A stretch of 39,679 nt of DNA from Bacteroidota bacterium (lineage in GTDB: Bacteria; Bacteroidota; Bacteroidia; UKL13-3). The DNA lies in NCBI GenBank assembly GCA_947507965.1, contig CANNQU010000028.1, forward strand, positions 1 through 39,679, given 5' to 3'. Shown piece after piece: positions 1 through 11,397 of the stretch. Made by a program: the position numbers and the translations under genes. The notes under the pieces are model-generated. The model searched no databases, was not told the origin of the DNA, and saw only the letters and a program-made list of their open reading frames with translations. Each line of letters opens with the position of its first letter. Within the stretch, counting starts at the first letter, position 1.

Positions 1-3000
1 ACAGGCGGAGGTTTAAATTCAATTAATAGCAACCCATTCTTTGTCGTTAATGCTTCTAATTTGCACGTTACGGCACCATGTAATAATGGAGCTAATGTAG
101 GCATGGTAGCCGATATTGATGGAGATGTTAGAGGCGTAACTCCTGATATAGGTGCTGATGAGATGTCGTCGGTACCAAGCAATGATTTGGGTGTGATGAA
201 AATGAACACCCCTGTGTTCCCATTAGGTACAGGGGTACAGAATGTGAATATCACCGTGAAGAATTTCGGAAATAACGTAATTACGTCGGCCAACTTCAAC
301 TTCAGTCTCAATGGAGTGCCTGTTACTGAAGCTTGGACTGGCACGTTGAATCCATGCGATACGGTTAATTTTGTGTTTAGCACGCAGATAACAATTACCA
401 CGGGGGCCTCTACGATCAAAGCATATACTTCGTTGCCCAACCTCGTGTCAGATGTAAATACAAGCAACGATACGGTGCAGCTTTCTTTATGTCCGGCAAT
501 GATAGGTACCTACACAATAAATCCATCGGGAGGCGGATTGCCTAATTACACCAGTTTTGCTGCTGCTGCGAGCGACTTGATTTGTGGAGGTGTAAAAGGC
601 GCTGTGGTGTTTATCGTTTCTTCAGGCACCTATTCTGCTACACAATTTATTCTGCCTGCCATTACCGGTGCTTCGGCAACGAATACCATCACGTTCCGAT
701 CGGCTACCGGCAATGCAGCTAATGTTACGTTAAATTACAGCTCAACGGGAGCATCCGATAACTACATCGTGAAATTGGATGGAGGTGATTATTTCCGTTT
801 TAGTAATATCACCTTCGCCCCACTGGGTGTAGGGTTCGGTACTGCGGTATGGATTTTAAATAATGCAGATAATAACCTATTCGACTCGTGCGTATTTAAC
901 GGATTAAGTACGGTGAGCGCTACAAGCAATCTTGCTTTGGTTTTTAGTAATAATACCAGAGACCATTGGAATACCATCAGTAACAGTACGTTTAATAATG
1001 GCGCTTCCGGAATTTTTTGGCAAAGCATCACTTCTGCTCCTTATGCAACAGGGAATCAGTTTACTAAAAACACATTCAACAACCAATACCAGTATGGCAT
1101 GTATATTTACTATCATGATTTTGTGAGAGTAAAACAAAATACCGTAATAACCACAACCGGTTATACTAGCTATAATGGAATTTTATTGCAAACGCCTTAT
1201 AATACTTCCGGCTCATCGGAGGTATCGAAGAATAAAATTTTCGCAACCATTGGCGGAGGGTATGGAATTAGCCTTCAAAATCCGAATGTTAGCGGTTTGG
1301 CAACCCGTTTTGTGGTAACCAATAACATGATTCAGCTCAATGTTACTACCACAAACCAAAGTTGGGGTATAAACATCTCCTCAGGGTATTCTTTAGACAT
1401 ACTCCACAATACCGTAAATATGGTGGCACAGCCAGCAGGCACAAGTTATGCATTTTATAACCTGTTTTTTAATAACACACCCTGCTTAATACAAAACAAT
1501 GTATTTGTTAACTCCACTACCGGAACGACATCTTACGCTGTATATGAACAACAAAGTACAGCTGGAACCTGGAATTACAATGACTATTACACGCTAGGAA
1601 CAAACCTAGGAAGTTGGGCAGGTGTGCAAAAAGCTACATTAGCTTTGTGGCAAGCTGTTGCAGGGGAGGCCAACAGTAAGAATCTATTGCCATCATTCAC
1701 CAGCGCTACCGATCTTAGTTTCAGCAACCTTCCTTGTTTAAATAATGCCGGTACCAATGTTTTGGCTAAAGTTCCAGATGACATCAACGGCTTGGCCAGA
1801 ACCACAACGCCCGACCTGGGTGCAGTTGAATTTACGCCATTGGCTTTAGATGCAACTGCATATGCCGTAAGATCACCTTCCGGAAGTTTATTATTAGCGA
1901 CCCCTTATAATGTTGTTGTTGCCGTGAGAAATATAGGATCCACAACGATAAATACGCTAACGGTGGGTTATAATGTAAATGGAGGAGCCGTAGTAACGCG
2001 TGCGTTAACAGGTCTTACTATGCTTCCATGTGATACAATGCAAGTTACGTTCGATGCCACGAGTGGCCCGGGAGCTACCGATCAGCGTTATTCAGCCTTG
2101 GCCGGTCTAGCTGTGATGAAAGCATTTACGAATGCACCGAATGGAGGTGTTGATTTATTAGCTACCAACGACACTACCGTTATTACTTCCTGTACCGCCT
2201 TATCAGGAGTATTTACCATTAATAAACTGTTGCCGGTAAGTACGACGAACTTCATGTCGTTTACCAGCGCGGTTAATGCCTTGTACAGTTGCGGAGTGAA
2301 TGGGCCGGTTACCTTTAATGTGACCTCCGGTTCGGGGCCATATAATGAGCAACTAACTTTTACCGGAGCAATACCGGGGGCTACTGCGTTAACGAATGTG
2401 ATTCGATTTAATGGTGGTGCAACCAAAGAAGTCGTTACTTTTAATGCATCGGTAGCTGCAAGCCAGCATACTATTCGTTTAAGTGGGGTAAAGGGTGTGA
2501 TTTTAGATAGCTTGACGATTAATGCTGCCAATATTACCAATGGTATCGGGGTGCATATTACGGCTGGTGCCGATAGTAATACGGTACAAAATTGCGTGCT
2601 TAATATTACAGGAACTACCGCTACCAACACTTCGGGTATATCGTTGTCAACTACGGCATCGCCAACAGGGGTGGGTGCAAATGGCAACATGAATCTCATT
2701 CAGAACAACACCATTAATGGTGGTTATTATGGGATTTCAGCCGCAGGAACATCAGCGGCAGTAGAGAATAGTTATAACTGGATTTTGAATAACACCATTT
2801 CCAACAGTTATTATTATGGAATATTTGTTCAATATCAGGATTTCAATAAGGTAAATGGCAACAACATCAATTTGCTTGCCGGAAATACGAATTCTATGGG
2901 TGTTTATTTTATGAACGTAGAACGTTTTGAGCTGAATAGGAACAGAATAAATAATGTAGGGATTTATGGTATGTATTTAAGCAATGCCAATTATTTAAAT

Positions 3001-6000
3001 GGTTTAGCATCTCCTCATACCCGTGCCAGTATTGTAAATAATATGGTTGGGGGTAATTTTTATAATGCCAATCCAACGGGTATTTATTTAGTAAACAACG
3101 CCGCAAGAGACCTTGATATCTTCCATAATAGTGTTTCGGTTAATAATGCCGGTTCAGGTTATGCCTTCTGGATGCAACAATCCGGTGCGGGCATCTACAC
3201 GAATTTAGATATTCGTAATAATTGTTTTACAACGTATAATGGGGGAACCGCCGCGGGTTATTTCTATTATTCTATTGGGGCTCCTTTTTTAGCGTTCGAC
3301 TATAATGCTATTTGGAACAGTAATACGGCTGTAACACAAGTTGTACTTGGAACTGGAACGGGCTATAGCAATAGCACTTGGATAGGGGTCGGTGGATTTA
3401 ACACCAATTCAAAATGGTTGAACCCTAACTACTTGAACCCACTTACCAATTTACATACGGTGGATGGAAATTTATCGGATGTAGGAACCAATATTGCAGC
3501 TGTTACAACCGATATCGACGGAGATATTCGCCCATTGGCTCCTTCCGTTACGGTGGATATTGGTGCGGATGAATATGCTGTGCCGGCATTAAATATTGGA
3601 GCCCTAGCCCTTACGACACCTAGTTTTCCATTAGCAACCGGCCTTCAAGACATCGTGGTGGTAATAAAGAATTATGGTACCGCCACCATTACAACCGCAA
3701 ATATTACCTATAAAGTGGGAATCAATGGTACGCCGGTTACCACAGGCTATGTGGGAAGTTTAACGACAGGAAGTACCACCTCAATAACGTTTACAGGGGC
3801 AGATCAATACAACTTTACGGGTTCTAAAGATACGGTTTATGTCTATACTTCCGATCCAAACTTAGGTACAGATGGGTTTTTGTCGAATGATACCATTATC
3901 AGTATTCTCTGTCCGCCTCTGAATGGATTTTACACCATTGATGCTTCGGGAGGTGCGGTGCTTCCTAATTTTGTTTCCTTTACGAGTGCCGCTGCGGCCT
4001 TGGTTTGTGGCGGTGTTACCGGCCCTGTAACCTTTAATGCCGTTGCAGGTACCTACAACGAGCAAGTAAACATCACGACTATTCCAGGAAGTTCAAATAC
4101 CAATACCGTTAAATTTATTGGTGCAGGCGCTAGTACGATCTTGACCTTTCCTACCACCGTGTTGAGCCCGTTTGTGGTTCGACTAAGCGGCACGCGTGCG
4201 GTGTTCTTCAGAAATATGAAGATTCAGAGTTCAGGCGCTACCGATGGATGGATCGTGAATTTTATAGATGCTAAAAATTGTGGGGTATCGCAAAGTACCA
4301 TCGAGTTTAGCAATGCCTCCGCACAAGCATCTTCAGGGGCTAATTTGGCCTGCGTGGTGGTTAATGGAAGTGCAATGACCATGACCAGCAATAGCTCTAT
4401 TGCCGACAGTATTTATGTTGACAGCAACACCGTGACCCATGGATATTATAACATTTATTTTGGTTCCGCTGGGGCTTCTTCACCATTAATATTTATTAGA
4501 GGTAATACCATGGCCAATGCATGGAATTCATCGGTGTATTTCGTGTTTACCGGACAAAGTACGTACAGGGTTCTTAATAATGTGATTACATTAAGAACCG
4601 GGAATTCTGGACAATTCGCTTTACAGGCTGGATTAACTACTCCAAGTGCTGGGAAGTATAACGAAATAAGCGGCAATAGAATGTCGAATTTAAATGGCAA
4701 CGCTATCGGATTATGGAATGGAGGAGGAAGTGGTACACAAGGACTCATTTATAATAATATTATTGGAGGAAATTCAAGAGGTGCTACCAAATATATTGGG
4801 TACAATATTTCGTGTTGCACCAGCTTGAGTACATGGAGTGTTTATAATAACACGTTTATTTTAGATTGGCCGGCCGGCGGTTCTATTGCAATCGATTTGC
4901 TAACGTCATCGGGGGCTTCTAATGGTAATATTCGGAATAACCTTTTCGTTAATACCAGTGCCACGGCTAATAATGTCGGTATTAATGCAACCAACACAAG
5001 TGCCATCTCAGCGTTGGATAATAATGATTATTATACCGCCTTACCTGGAGGTACCCTTGCCACCATCGGCGGTGCAATCTACACGAGCTCCAATTACAAA
5101 GCAGCTTACCCGGCAGGTCTGGGACTCAATTCGTATAATTTCTTGCCTTCTTTCGTCTCTTCCACTGACTTTCATCTGATATCGAATTGTTATAAAGGAG
5201 CCAATCTAGGTGTTACTGTTGATTATGATGGCAATAGCAGAGCTGCATTGCCTGATTTAGGAGCGGATGAGGTTATCTCACCTCCAGCGAATGATATTGG
5301 TGTATTTAAGATTAATTCACCTGGATTCCCTTTAATTTTAGGGTCTCAAAATATCAATGTAACCATCCGTAATTATGGAAATAACCTAATAACTTCCGGA
5401 ACCATCAAGTATCAGGTTAATGGTGGAGCCCTTGTTACTCAGGCATGGACAGGTAGCTTAAACCAGTGCGATACATTGAACTTTACCTTTACCACACCGT
5501 ATACCTTCACGGCTGGTGCCAACACGGTGAGAGTTTATACCACTGCTCCTAACGGTGTGGCTGATGTAAATAACGTAAATGATACTTTACAGCAAACTTT
5601 CTGCCCGAGTTTTAGCGGCGTTTATAGCATCAACCCTGGAGGGGGTGGATACCCGAATTATACGAGTGTTGCAAGCGCTATAAGTGACTTAATATGTGGC
5701 GGTGTTTACGGGCCGGTGGTTTTTAATATTACCACGGGCACCTATACGGGGCAATATCAAATAACGGCAGTAAATGGAATGTCGGCTATCAATACGGTTA
5801 CCTTCCAGTCGGCCAGTGGAGTGGCTTCTGATGTAATACTTACGAATGCTTCGGCATCGAGTGCTTTAAATTACACGTTAAAATTAAATGGAGGGAGCTA
5901 CTTTAAGTTTAAGGATTTAACCATCAGAGCTACTGCTGCTTCCTTTGGAACGGCCTTATCGTTCGCCGGTATTTCTTTGACGGACTCCTTTAGAAATGTG

Positions 6001-9000
6001 GTGTTCAATGGCATTGCTACGACCACAAACACAACGGAGCAGGCTGTAATCTATGCTCCAAATAACTGTGGTGCGTATTTTATGTACTTCGATACCTGCA
6101 GGATAAATAATGGTTATTATGGCTCTTATTTCCAGTCGCAAGGCAATGCAGAGACTATCGAGAATCCTTGGTTTAACAATTGTGATTTTACGAACCAATA
6201 TGGTTATGGCATGTTCAACAGTTCAATTCGAGGGGTTAAACTAACGGGCAATAGAATTACAACGAATTCCGTTCTGACCAACTATTATGGCATGTATAAT
6301 TATTGGGTAATAATTCCTTCGGCCTCGAACAAACCGGTCATTACAGGCAATAAAATAAGTGGAGCAGTAGGTGGTTGGGGTATGTACAACCAATATTTCG
6401 GCGTGAATTCCAGCATGACAGCTGCGAATAGGGGATTGATTTCCAATAATATGATAAGTATGGGTAGTGGAGCCAATGCAACCTTTGGAATACAGACGGT
6501 GCTTGATAATGGCACCGATTTTATTAATAACTCCGTAAATATTGGCACCAGCCAAACCGCAAGTACCTCCGCTGCCTTTTATTATCAATCGCAATACCAA
6601 GCCTCTTCTATTGACTCCGTGGTAAATAACATTTTTGTGGGTTATAATGGGGCGCCTGCAATACGAATCGATGCTGTTGCTTATGTACTTCCATGTAACT
6701 ATAATGACCTTTATACCACCGGTGCCAATCTGGGGTATTTGGCGGCCGTACCTTATACTTCTTTAGCCTTATGGCAAGGGGCTTCAGTTAGAGATGCGAG
6801 CTCTATCAACGTCTCTCCGGGCTTCACCTCGACTACCGATTTACATATACCAAGTACCATTAATATTTTGCCCATTAATGTTCATTCGTTGGTTACTTAC
6901 GATTATGATAACCGATTACGTTGCAGCAGCCCTACCGATATTGGTGCCGACCACCATGCCGGAAGTAATGATATAGGGGTGAGTAGGATATTGAAGCCAT
7001 TGAATGGAATGGCTGCATTAGGTGCTCAGGATCTTGTGGCCGTGATACGTAATTATGGAAATAACACCATAACGACGGCTAATGTAAGCTACAGAGATAC
7101 CATCACCGGTGCCACGGTAACCATCCCTTGGACTGGCACGTTAAATCAATGTGATACTGCCATCGTAACCTTTACGGGGGCAAATCAATATACTTTTACC
7201 GGTCCTTGGGGTTTGAAATTCTTTACCGATGGCCCGAATGGCGTAACGGATACGAATAATAACAACGATAGCCTTGTGGTCAAAGGATGTATTGCACTTG
7301 CAGGGTCGTATACCATTAACCAGTCAGGAAGTGGACCTACAAATTATATTTCGTTTACGGCAGCCATCGCAGCCATGACGAGTTGTGGTATCGTGGCTCC
7401 AGTAACATTTAATGTAGCGGCTAATGCACTCACATACAATGAGCAGATATCCATTCCAGCGATTTCTGGTGCATCGGCTATCAATACCATCACTTTTGAT
7501 GGAGGTGCCGGCAATGCAGCAACACGCGTTATTGCTTTTGCTACCTTAAATGCAAATCCGCATGTATGGCGCTTTAATGCCGCCCAGTATGTAACACTCA
7601 GAAACTTAACCATTAGAAGTACGAGCACAACCGATGCATGGAACGTTAACTTCATGAACGCGTCCAATTGTAAACTGTCCAATTGTATTATCAGTAATCT
7701 TAATTATGTAGGTTCAGCTACCAATGTTCTTGGTGTGGTATTAAACGGTAGTGCCACGGTAGCAACTACTACCTCCACCTTGGTGAACAATAATTATATC
7801 GATAGCAATACCATTTCATTTGGTTATAGTAATATCGCTTCCTACTTAAATAATGGAAGCAACACCAATTATTTTAGATATAATACGTTAACCAATGCAC
7901 CGAGCAATAGTGTTTACTTCAGTGGTGCTCAAGCGGTAAAACTGTTAAATAATAGCATCATGCAGCGATCGCCGGCAGTACTCTTCACGGGTTCCAATAT
8001 TTACTTAACGTCATGTACTCCGGCAGCCGGTTTGTTTAATGAAATTGCATTTAATAAACTGAGCAATATCACGGCTTATGGTTTGTTTTTAAATTCGACG
8101 AGTGGTAATGCCACGGCTTCTAATTTAATTTATAATAACACCATTAATGGTACCTATACGTATTCGTTTAGTGCTGTGGTGGGTATTAATTTGGCTAGCT
8201 CAAGTTACAATAAGATTTATCATAACAGTGTAAATTACGATCAGATTGGAAACAGTTTTACAAGCTATGGAATGCAAATTACAAACGGCTCAAATAACGA
8301 TGTACGTAATAATATTTTTGCCGTTACCAGTGCCTTATCTACCAATTGCATCCCTGTTTATATTACGCCATCAACAGCAGTAAGTGTATTAGATTATAAT
8401 ACGTATTACAATCAGTGGGGCACTACGTTGGTTAATATTGCAGGGGCATTAAAAACGCCAGCCACTTATTCGGCAGTGTATCCAACAGGAGCAGGAGTAA
8501 ATTCGTTTAATTATAACCCAACGTTTGTATCGAGCACCAATTTACATCATAATTTCACCGTAAATAATGGCGTTAATTTAGGGGTGCTTTACGATTTGGA
8601 TGGAAATTTAAGAGGTGCTAGCCCTGATGTTGGAGCCTACGAAGCGGGTGTAGCTATTCGAATTGATACCGGTGATTATATTAAAACGTCGGCCTGCCCT
8701 GTTTTCAGTGGGGTAAGTTGGATTAATGTACTTGATCCTGCCGGCAATTTGGTGTTCTCTATCAACCCTAATGGAAATAATTTAGGCGCCACCTGCTGGG
8801 GAATACGAATTGATGGAGCTCCTGGACTCAGAACCGACTCTAGCAGCGGCTCACCGGGCTCCAGGTACTTTGGGTATTATTTGGATCGCAACTTCTATAT
8901 TACCCCTACCACTCAGCCATCTACCCCGGTTTCACTGCGTTTCTATATCAAAAATTCGGAGTTCATTGAGTTACGTGATAGTGTTTTCAATAAGTATGGC

Positions 9001-9771
9001 AGAACCATTCCGGTGGACTCTATCGACATCACCAAATACGATGGCCCTACCATTGATTTAGATCCAGCCGATAATACCACCACCGCTAATTTGTCGCTAT
9101 TAAATTCTTCGAGTACTTCATTCTCAACAGATCACTTCTTAGAGGTAAGTGCTACGTCATTCTCCGAATTCATTCCAAGCTACATACCTCAAGGGCCATC
9201 TAATCCATTACCGGTTTCATGGTTGTATATTGCGGCCACCGGGGTAGGTGTCGATGCCATCGTTGATTGGGCAACGGCAACAGAAAACAATACCGATCGA
9301 TTTGCCGTGATGCGAAGCTTTGATGGAGAAAATTATTCCACCATCAGCGAAACGCATGCTGCGGGTAATAGCTTAAATGTTAGCAAATATTCCGCTACTG
9401 ATTTAGGTGTTGGAAGCAAAGGTCATATTAAGGTGTATTACAAAATCAAGGAAATTGATCAGGATGGTAAAATAAGCTATTCAGATGTTCGAACGGTTCT
9501 TTTCAATGGTGTTCAAGGAGTCGTATTGAATAGTTTAAAACCAAATCCATTTCGTTCAAGTATCTCCTTAAGTTATAGTCTGCCTTTGGGTGGAGAGGTA
9601 ACGATTGAGGTTAAAGATCCTATGGGTAGGAGCGTTTATACTAATTCGTCACGCAATAGCAAAGGCAGTAATTATAAAACCATAGAATTAAACCATCTGT
9701 CGTCGGGTATTTATTTCTTACAATTAAGTTATAATGGTCAGCTCTCCACTTTTAAAATTGTAAAAGAGTAA
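1..9771 (+). CDS. Giant T9SS-secreted beta-helix adhesin-like protein, 5' end outside window
   Basis: The reading frame is open from base 1, so the true start lies upstream; 3256 residues are visible. The visible part opens with the tail of an earlier module, ending in DIGADE near base 150. Five full modules of 555-581 residues follow, each a CARDB-like beta-sandwich (NDIGV..., N-YGNN-ITT motifs), a short linker (TINPSGGG-like) and a long Asn/Thr/Ser-rich region with right-handed parallel beta-helix character, closed by a (D/V)(L/I/V)GA(D/V/Y)E motif. The last ~380 residues hold a unique beta domain, an FN3-like domain (LPVSW...WATATENNTDRF, bases ~9210-9510) and a type A T9SS sorting domain (KPNPF...GIYFLQL...FKIVKE, bases ~9520-9768). 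Inferred role: cell-surface or secreted adhesin or polysaccharide-binding protein, exported by Sec, then T9SS. No catalytic residues are recognisable, though beta-helices can also be lyases. Confidence 0.88.
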   Translation, partial: TGGGLNSINSNPFFVVNASNLHVTAPCNNGANVGMVADIDGDVRGVTPDIGADEMSSVPSNDLGVMKMNTPVFPLGTGVQNVNITVKNFGNNVITSANFNFSLNGVPVTEAWTGTLNPCDTVNFVFSTQITITTGASTIKAYTSLPNLVSDVNTSNDTVQLSLCPAMIGTYTINPSGGGLPNYTSFAAAASDLICGGVKGAVVFIVSSGTYSATQFILPAITGASATNTITFRSATGNAANVTLNYSSTGASDNYIVKLDGGDYFRFSNITFAPLGVGFGTAVWILNNADNNLFDSCVFNGLSTVSATSNLALVFSNNTRDHWNTISNSTFNNGASGIFWQSITSAPYATGNQFTKNTFNNQYQYGMYIYYHDFVRVKQNTVITTTGYTSYNGILLQTPYNTSGSSEVSKNKIFATIGGGYGISLQNPNVSGLATRFVVTNNMIQLNVTTTNQSWGINISSGYSLDILHNTVNMVAQPAGTSYAFYNLFFNNTPCLIQNNVFVNSTTGTTSYAVYEQQSTAGTWNYNDYYTLGTNLGSWAGVQKATLALWQAVAGEANSKNLLPSFTSATDLSFSNLPCLNNAGTNVLAKVPDDINGLARTTTPDLGAVEFTPLALDATAYAVRSPSGSLLLATPYNVVVAVRNIGSTTINTLTVGYNVNGGAVVTRALTGLTMLPCDTMQVTFDATSGPGATDQRYSALAGLAVMKAFTNAPNGGVDLLATNDTTVITSCTALSGVFTINKLLPVSTTNFMSFTSAVNALYSCGVNGPVTFNVTSGSGPYNEQLTFTGAIPGATALTNVIRFNGGATKEVVTFNASVAASQHTIRLSGVKGVILDSLTINAANITNGIGVHITAGADSNTVQNCVLNITGTTATNTSGISLSTTASPTGVGANGNMNLIQNNTINGGYYGISAAGTSAAVENSYNWILNNTISNSYYYGIFVQYQDFNKVNGNNINLLAGNTNSMGVYFMNVERFELNRNRINNVGIYGMYLSNANYLNGLASPHTRASIVNNMVGGNFYNANPTGIYLVNNAARDLDIFHNSVSVNNAGSGYAFWMQQSGAGIYTNLDIRNNCFTTYNGGTAAGYFYYSIGAPFLAFDYNAIWNSNTAVTQVVLGTGTGYSNSTWIGVGGFNTNSKWLNPNYLNPLTNLHTVDGNLSDVGTNIAAVTTDIDGDIRPLAPSVTVDIGADEYAVPALNIGALALTTPSFPLATGLQDIVVVIKNYGTATITTANITYKVGINGTPVTTGYVGSLTTGSTTSITFTGADQYNFTGSKDTVYVYTSDPNLGTDGFLSNDTIISILCPPLNGFYTIDASGGAVLPNFVSFTSAAAALVCGGVTGPVTFNAVAGTYNEQVNITTIPGSSNTNTVKFIGAGASTILTFPTTVLSPFVVRLSGTRAVFFRNMKIQSSGATDGWIVNFIDAKNCGVSQSTIEFSNASAQASSGANLACVVVNGSAMTMTSNSSIADSIYVDSNTVTHGYYNIYFGSAGASSPLIFIRGNTMANAWNSSVYFVFTGQSTYRVLNNVITLRTGNSGQFALQAGLTTPSAGKYNEISGNRMSNLNGNAIGLWNGGGSGTQGLIYNNIIGGNSRGATKYIGYNISCCTSLSTWSVYNNTFILDWPAGGSIAIDLLTSSGASNGNIRNNLFVNTSATANNVGINATNTSAISALDNNDYYTALPGGTLATIGGAIYTSSNYKAAYPAGLGLNSYNFLPSFVSSTDFHLISNCYKGANLGVTVDYDGNSRAALPDLGADEVISPPANDIGVFKINSPGFPLILGSQNINVTIRNYGNNLITSGTIKYQVNGGALVTQAWTGSLNQCDTLNFTFTTPYTFTAGANTVRVYTTAPNGVADVNNVNDTLQQTFCPSFSGVYSINPGGGGYPNYTSVASAISDLICGGVYGPVVFNITTGTYTGQYQITAVNGMSAINTVTFQSASGVASDVILTNASASSALNYTLKLNGGSYFKFKDLTIRATAASFGTALSFAGISLTDSFRNVVFNGIATTTNTTEQAVIYAPNNCGAYFMYFDTCRINNGYYGSYFQSQGNAETIENPWFNNCDFTNQYGYGMFNSSIRGVKLTGNRITTNSVLTNYYGMYNYWVIIPSASNKPVITGNKISGAVGGWGMYNQYFGVNSSMTAANRGLISNNMISMGSGANATFGIQTVLDNGTDFINNSVNIGTSQTASTSAAFYYQSQYQASSIDSVVNNIFVGYNGAPAIRIDAVAYVLPCNYNDLYTTGANLGYLAAVPYTSLALWQGASVRDASSINVSPGFTSTTDLHIPSTINILPINVHSLVTYDYDNRLRCSSPTDIGADHHAGSNDIGVSRILKPLNGMAALGAQDLVAVIRNYGNNTITTANVSYRDTITGATVTIPWTGTLNQCDTAIVTFTGANQYTFTGPWGLKFFTDGPNGVTDTNNNNDSLVVKGCIALAGSYTINQSGSGPTNYISFTAAIAAMTSCGIVAPVTFNVAANALTYNEQISIPAISGASAINTITFDGGAGNAATRVIAFATLNANPHVWRFNAAQYVTLRNLTIRSTSTTDAWNVNFMNASNCKLSNCIISNLNYVGSATNVLGVVLNGSATVATTTSTLVNNNYIDSNTISFGYSNIASYLNNGSNTNYFRYNTLTNAPSNSVYFSGAQAVKLLNNSIMQRSPAVLFTGSNIYLTSCTPAAGLFNEIAFNKLSNITAYGLFLNSTSGNATASNLIYNNTINGTYTYSFSAVVGINLASSSYNKIYHNSVNYDQIGNSFTSYGMQITNGSNNDVRNNIFAVTSALSTNCIPVYITPSTAVSVLDYNTYYNQWGTTLVNIAGALKTPATYSAVYPTGAGVNSFNYNPTFVSSTNLHHNFTVNNGVNLGVLYDLDGNLRGASPDVGAYEAGVAIRIDTGDYIKTSACPVFSGVSWINVLDPAGNLVFSINPNGNNLGATCWGIRIDGAPGLRTDSSSGSPGSRYFGYYLDRNFYITPTTQPSTPVSLRFYIKNSEFIELRDSVFNKYGRTIPVDSIDITKYDGPTIDLDPADNTTTANLSLLNSSSTSFSTDHFLEVSATSFSEFIPSYIPQGPSNPLPVSWLYIAATGVGVDAIVDWATATENNTDRFAVMRSFDGENYSTISETHAAGNSLNVSKYSATDLGVGSKGHIKVYYKIKEIDQDGKISYSDVRTVLFNGVQGVVLNSLKPNPFRSSISLSYSLPLGGEVTIEVKDPMGRSVYTNSSRNSKGSNYKTIELNHLSSGIYFLQLSYNGQLSTFKIVKE
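181..8643 (+). repeat. Five tandem CARDB + beta-helix protein modules
   Basis: Module starts read from the protein are bases 181, 1846, 3589, 5290 and 6967, and the last module ends near 8643. Module lengths are 1665, 1743, 1701, 1677 and about 1677 bases. The beta-sandwich part and the linker are well conserved between modules, whereas the beta-helix part has diverged strongly, so the array is old or has been diversified. Three cysteines recur at equivalent places: an (N/L)xCDT motif, a Cys just before the linker, and a Cys in a CG-(G/I/V) motif after it. Module 3 lacks the first. Confidence 0.85.
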
Positions 9772-9787
9772 GAGGGTCTATTCAAAT

Positions 9788-9821
9788 AAAAACCGCACTA
9801 GGTGAACCTAGTGCGGTTTTT
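9788..9821. terminator. Strong bidirectional intrinsic terminator
   Basis: A perfect 12-bp stem (9791-9802 with 9807-9818) extends to 15 bp with three A-T pairs and closes on a 4-base TGAA loop. It is flanked by an A-rich tract on the left and seven T on the right, so it can act in both directions. It sits between the convergent adhesin gene and acyl-CoA carboxylase gene and probably ends both transcripts. Confidence 0.92.
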
Positions 9822-9855
9822 TTATCTAGTGGGCCAACCATCAACCACTTTAATA

Positions 9856-11397
9856 CTACAACGGTATATTCCCGTGCTTCTTCCTTGGCATATTCACTAC
9901 TTTGTTTTGCAGCATTTCGAATCCAGCGATTAAGCGCTCTCGTGTTTCTTCAGGTATTATTACTTCATCGATGAAACCACGTTCGGCGGCACGGTATGGG
10001 TTGGCAAAAATGTCGGCATATTCTTTTTCTTTCTCAGCAGCTTTCTCTATCTTATTCGTTGCGTCTTGAATCTCTTTTTTAAAGATAATCTCCGTCGCCC
10101 CTTTGGCGCCCATCACCGCAATTTCAGCCGATGGCCAAGCGAAGTTTAAGTCGGCCCCTATATGTTTGCTGTTCATTACATCATAAGCGCCACCATAAGC
10201 TTTGCGTGTAATTACCGTAATGCGAGGAACGGTTGCTTCACTAAAAGCGTAAAGTAGTTTCGCCCCGTTAGTAATAATAGCATGCCACTCTTGATCGGTG
10301 CCGGGCAGAAACCCGGGTACGTCTTCAAATACTAAAAGGGGGATATTAAAACAATCGCAAAAACGAACAAAACGGGCGGCTTTGGTTGACGAGTTAATAT
10401 CCAATACCCCGGCTAAGAATGCCGGCTGATTGGCAACAATACCAATGCTTCTTCCGGCGATGCGGGCAAAACCGACCACAATGTTTTCGGCGAAGTTCTT
10501 ATGTACTTCAAAAAAACTATCGGCATCCGTCACTTCTTCAATTACTTCTCGTATATCGTAAGGCTGGTTTGGGTTTTGTGGTATGATTGAATTTAGATTT
10601 ATTCTTTTTTCGTTGCCGCCAGAATAGTTGAGTAGGGGTGTTTTCTCTTCACAATTTCCGGGCATATAACTCAATATTTTTTTAATTTGGTTGATGCACT
10701 CAATCTCGTTAGCACAGCTAAAATGAGCGACTCCACTTTTGCTGCTATGTACACTGGCACCACCCAGCTCTTCGCTACTCACTTCTTCATGGGTTACCGT
10801 TTTTACTACATTGGGGCCGGTAACAAACATATAGCTTGTGTTTTCTACCATCATAATAAAATCGGTGATGGCAGGGCTATATACCGCGCCCCCTGCACAA
10901 GGGCCCATGATGGCCGATATTTGTGGTATCACCCCACTGGCAATGGTGTTGCGGTAAAAGATATCGGCATAGCCTCCCAAAGATACCACCCCTTCTTGAA
11001 TTCGTGCGCCACCACTATCGTTAAGACCTATAAATGGGGCTCCATTTTTTAAAGCCAGGTCCATTACCTTGCAAATTTTTTCGGCGTGGGTTTCACTCAA
11101 AGAACCACCAAAGACGGTAAAATCCTGTGAGAAAACATAGACCAATCGTCCATTTATTTTTCCATACCCTGTGATTACACCGTCGCCTAAAAATTGTTGG
11201 TTCTCCATGCCAAAGTCTTTGCTGCGATGCGTTACAAAGGCGCCAATTTCATTGAAACTACCTTCATCCATTAAAAAATGAAGTCGCTCGCGTGCGGTAA
11301 GCTTCCCTTTTTTATGCTGGTCTTCGATACGCTTCTCTCCTCCGCCCAATAGGCTCTCTGCACGTTTTGTATTGAGTAAATCTATTTTATGTTGCAT
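9856..11397 (-). CDS. pccB: Acyl-CoA (propionyl-CoA type) carboxylase, beta/carboxyltransferase subunit
   Basis: The 513 residues match the usual length of biotin-dependent acyl-CoA carboxylase beta subunits. They show the N-terminal [18 protein letters not shown] signature, the acyl-CoA pocket region [13 protein letters not shown], the second crotonase-like half with [13 protein letters not shown], and [19 protein letters not shown] near the C-terminus. The enzyme moves the carboxyl group from carboxybiotin to propionyl-CoA or a related acyl-CoA in the cytoplasm, giving methylmalonyl-CoA. Biotin carboxylase and carrier subunits are not in the window. Substrate choice between propionyl- and acetyl-CoA cannot be fixed by eye. 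The ATG start follows a near-consensus -7 box (TTAATTTG, bases 11424-11431) by 26 bases, leaving a short leader with AGGGAAG. Confidence 0.93.
   Translation of the reverse strand: MQHKIDLLNTKRAESLLGGGEKRIEDQHKKGKLTARERLHFLMDEGSFNEIGAFVTHRSKDFGMENQQFLGDGVITGYGKINGRLVYVFSQDFTVFGGSLSETHAEKICKVMDLALKNGAPFIGLNDSGGARIQEGVVSLGGYADIFYRNTIASGVIPQISAIMGPCAGGAVYSPAITDFIMMVENTSYMFVTGPNVVKTVTHEEVSSEELGGASVHSSKSGVAHFSCANEIECINQIKKILSYMPGNCEEKTPLLNYSGGNEKRINLNSIIPQNPNQPYDIREVIEEVTDADSFFEVHKNFAENIVVGFARIAGRSIGIVANQPAFLAGVLDINSSTKAARFVRFCDCFNIPLLVFEDVPGFLPGTDQEWHAIITNGAKLLYAFSEATVPRITVITRKAYGGAYDVMNSKHIGADLNFAWPSAEIAVMGAKGATEIIFKKEIQDATNKIEKAAEKEKEYADIFANPYRAAERGFIDEVIIPEETRERLIAGFEMLQNKVVNMPRKKHGNIPL

Noticed and set aside
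2088-2699. 203-codon open frame on the minus strand inside the adhesin gene
   Set aside because: It overlaps the adhesin fully, lacks any domain, and arises from the strong codon bias of the repeat gene on the other strand.
6241-6600. 119-codon open frame on the minus strand
   Set aside because: Antisense to a conserved adhesin module, with no recognisable features.
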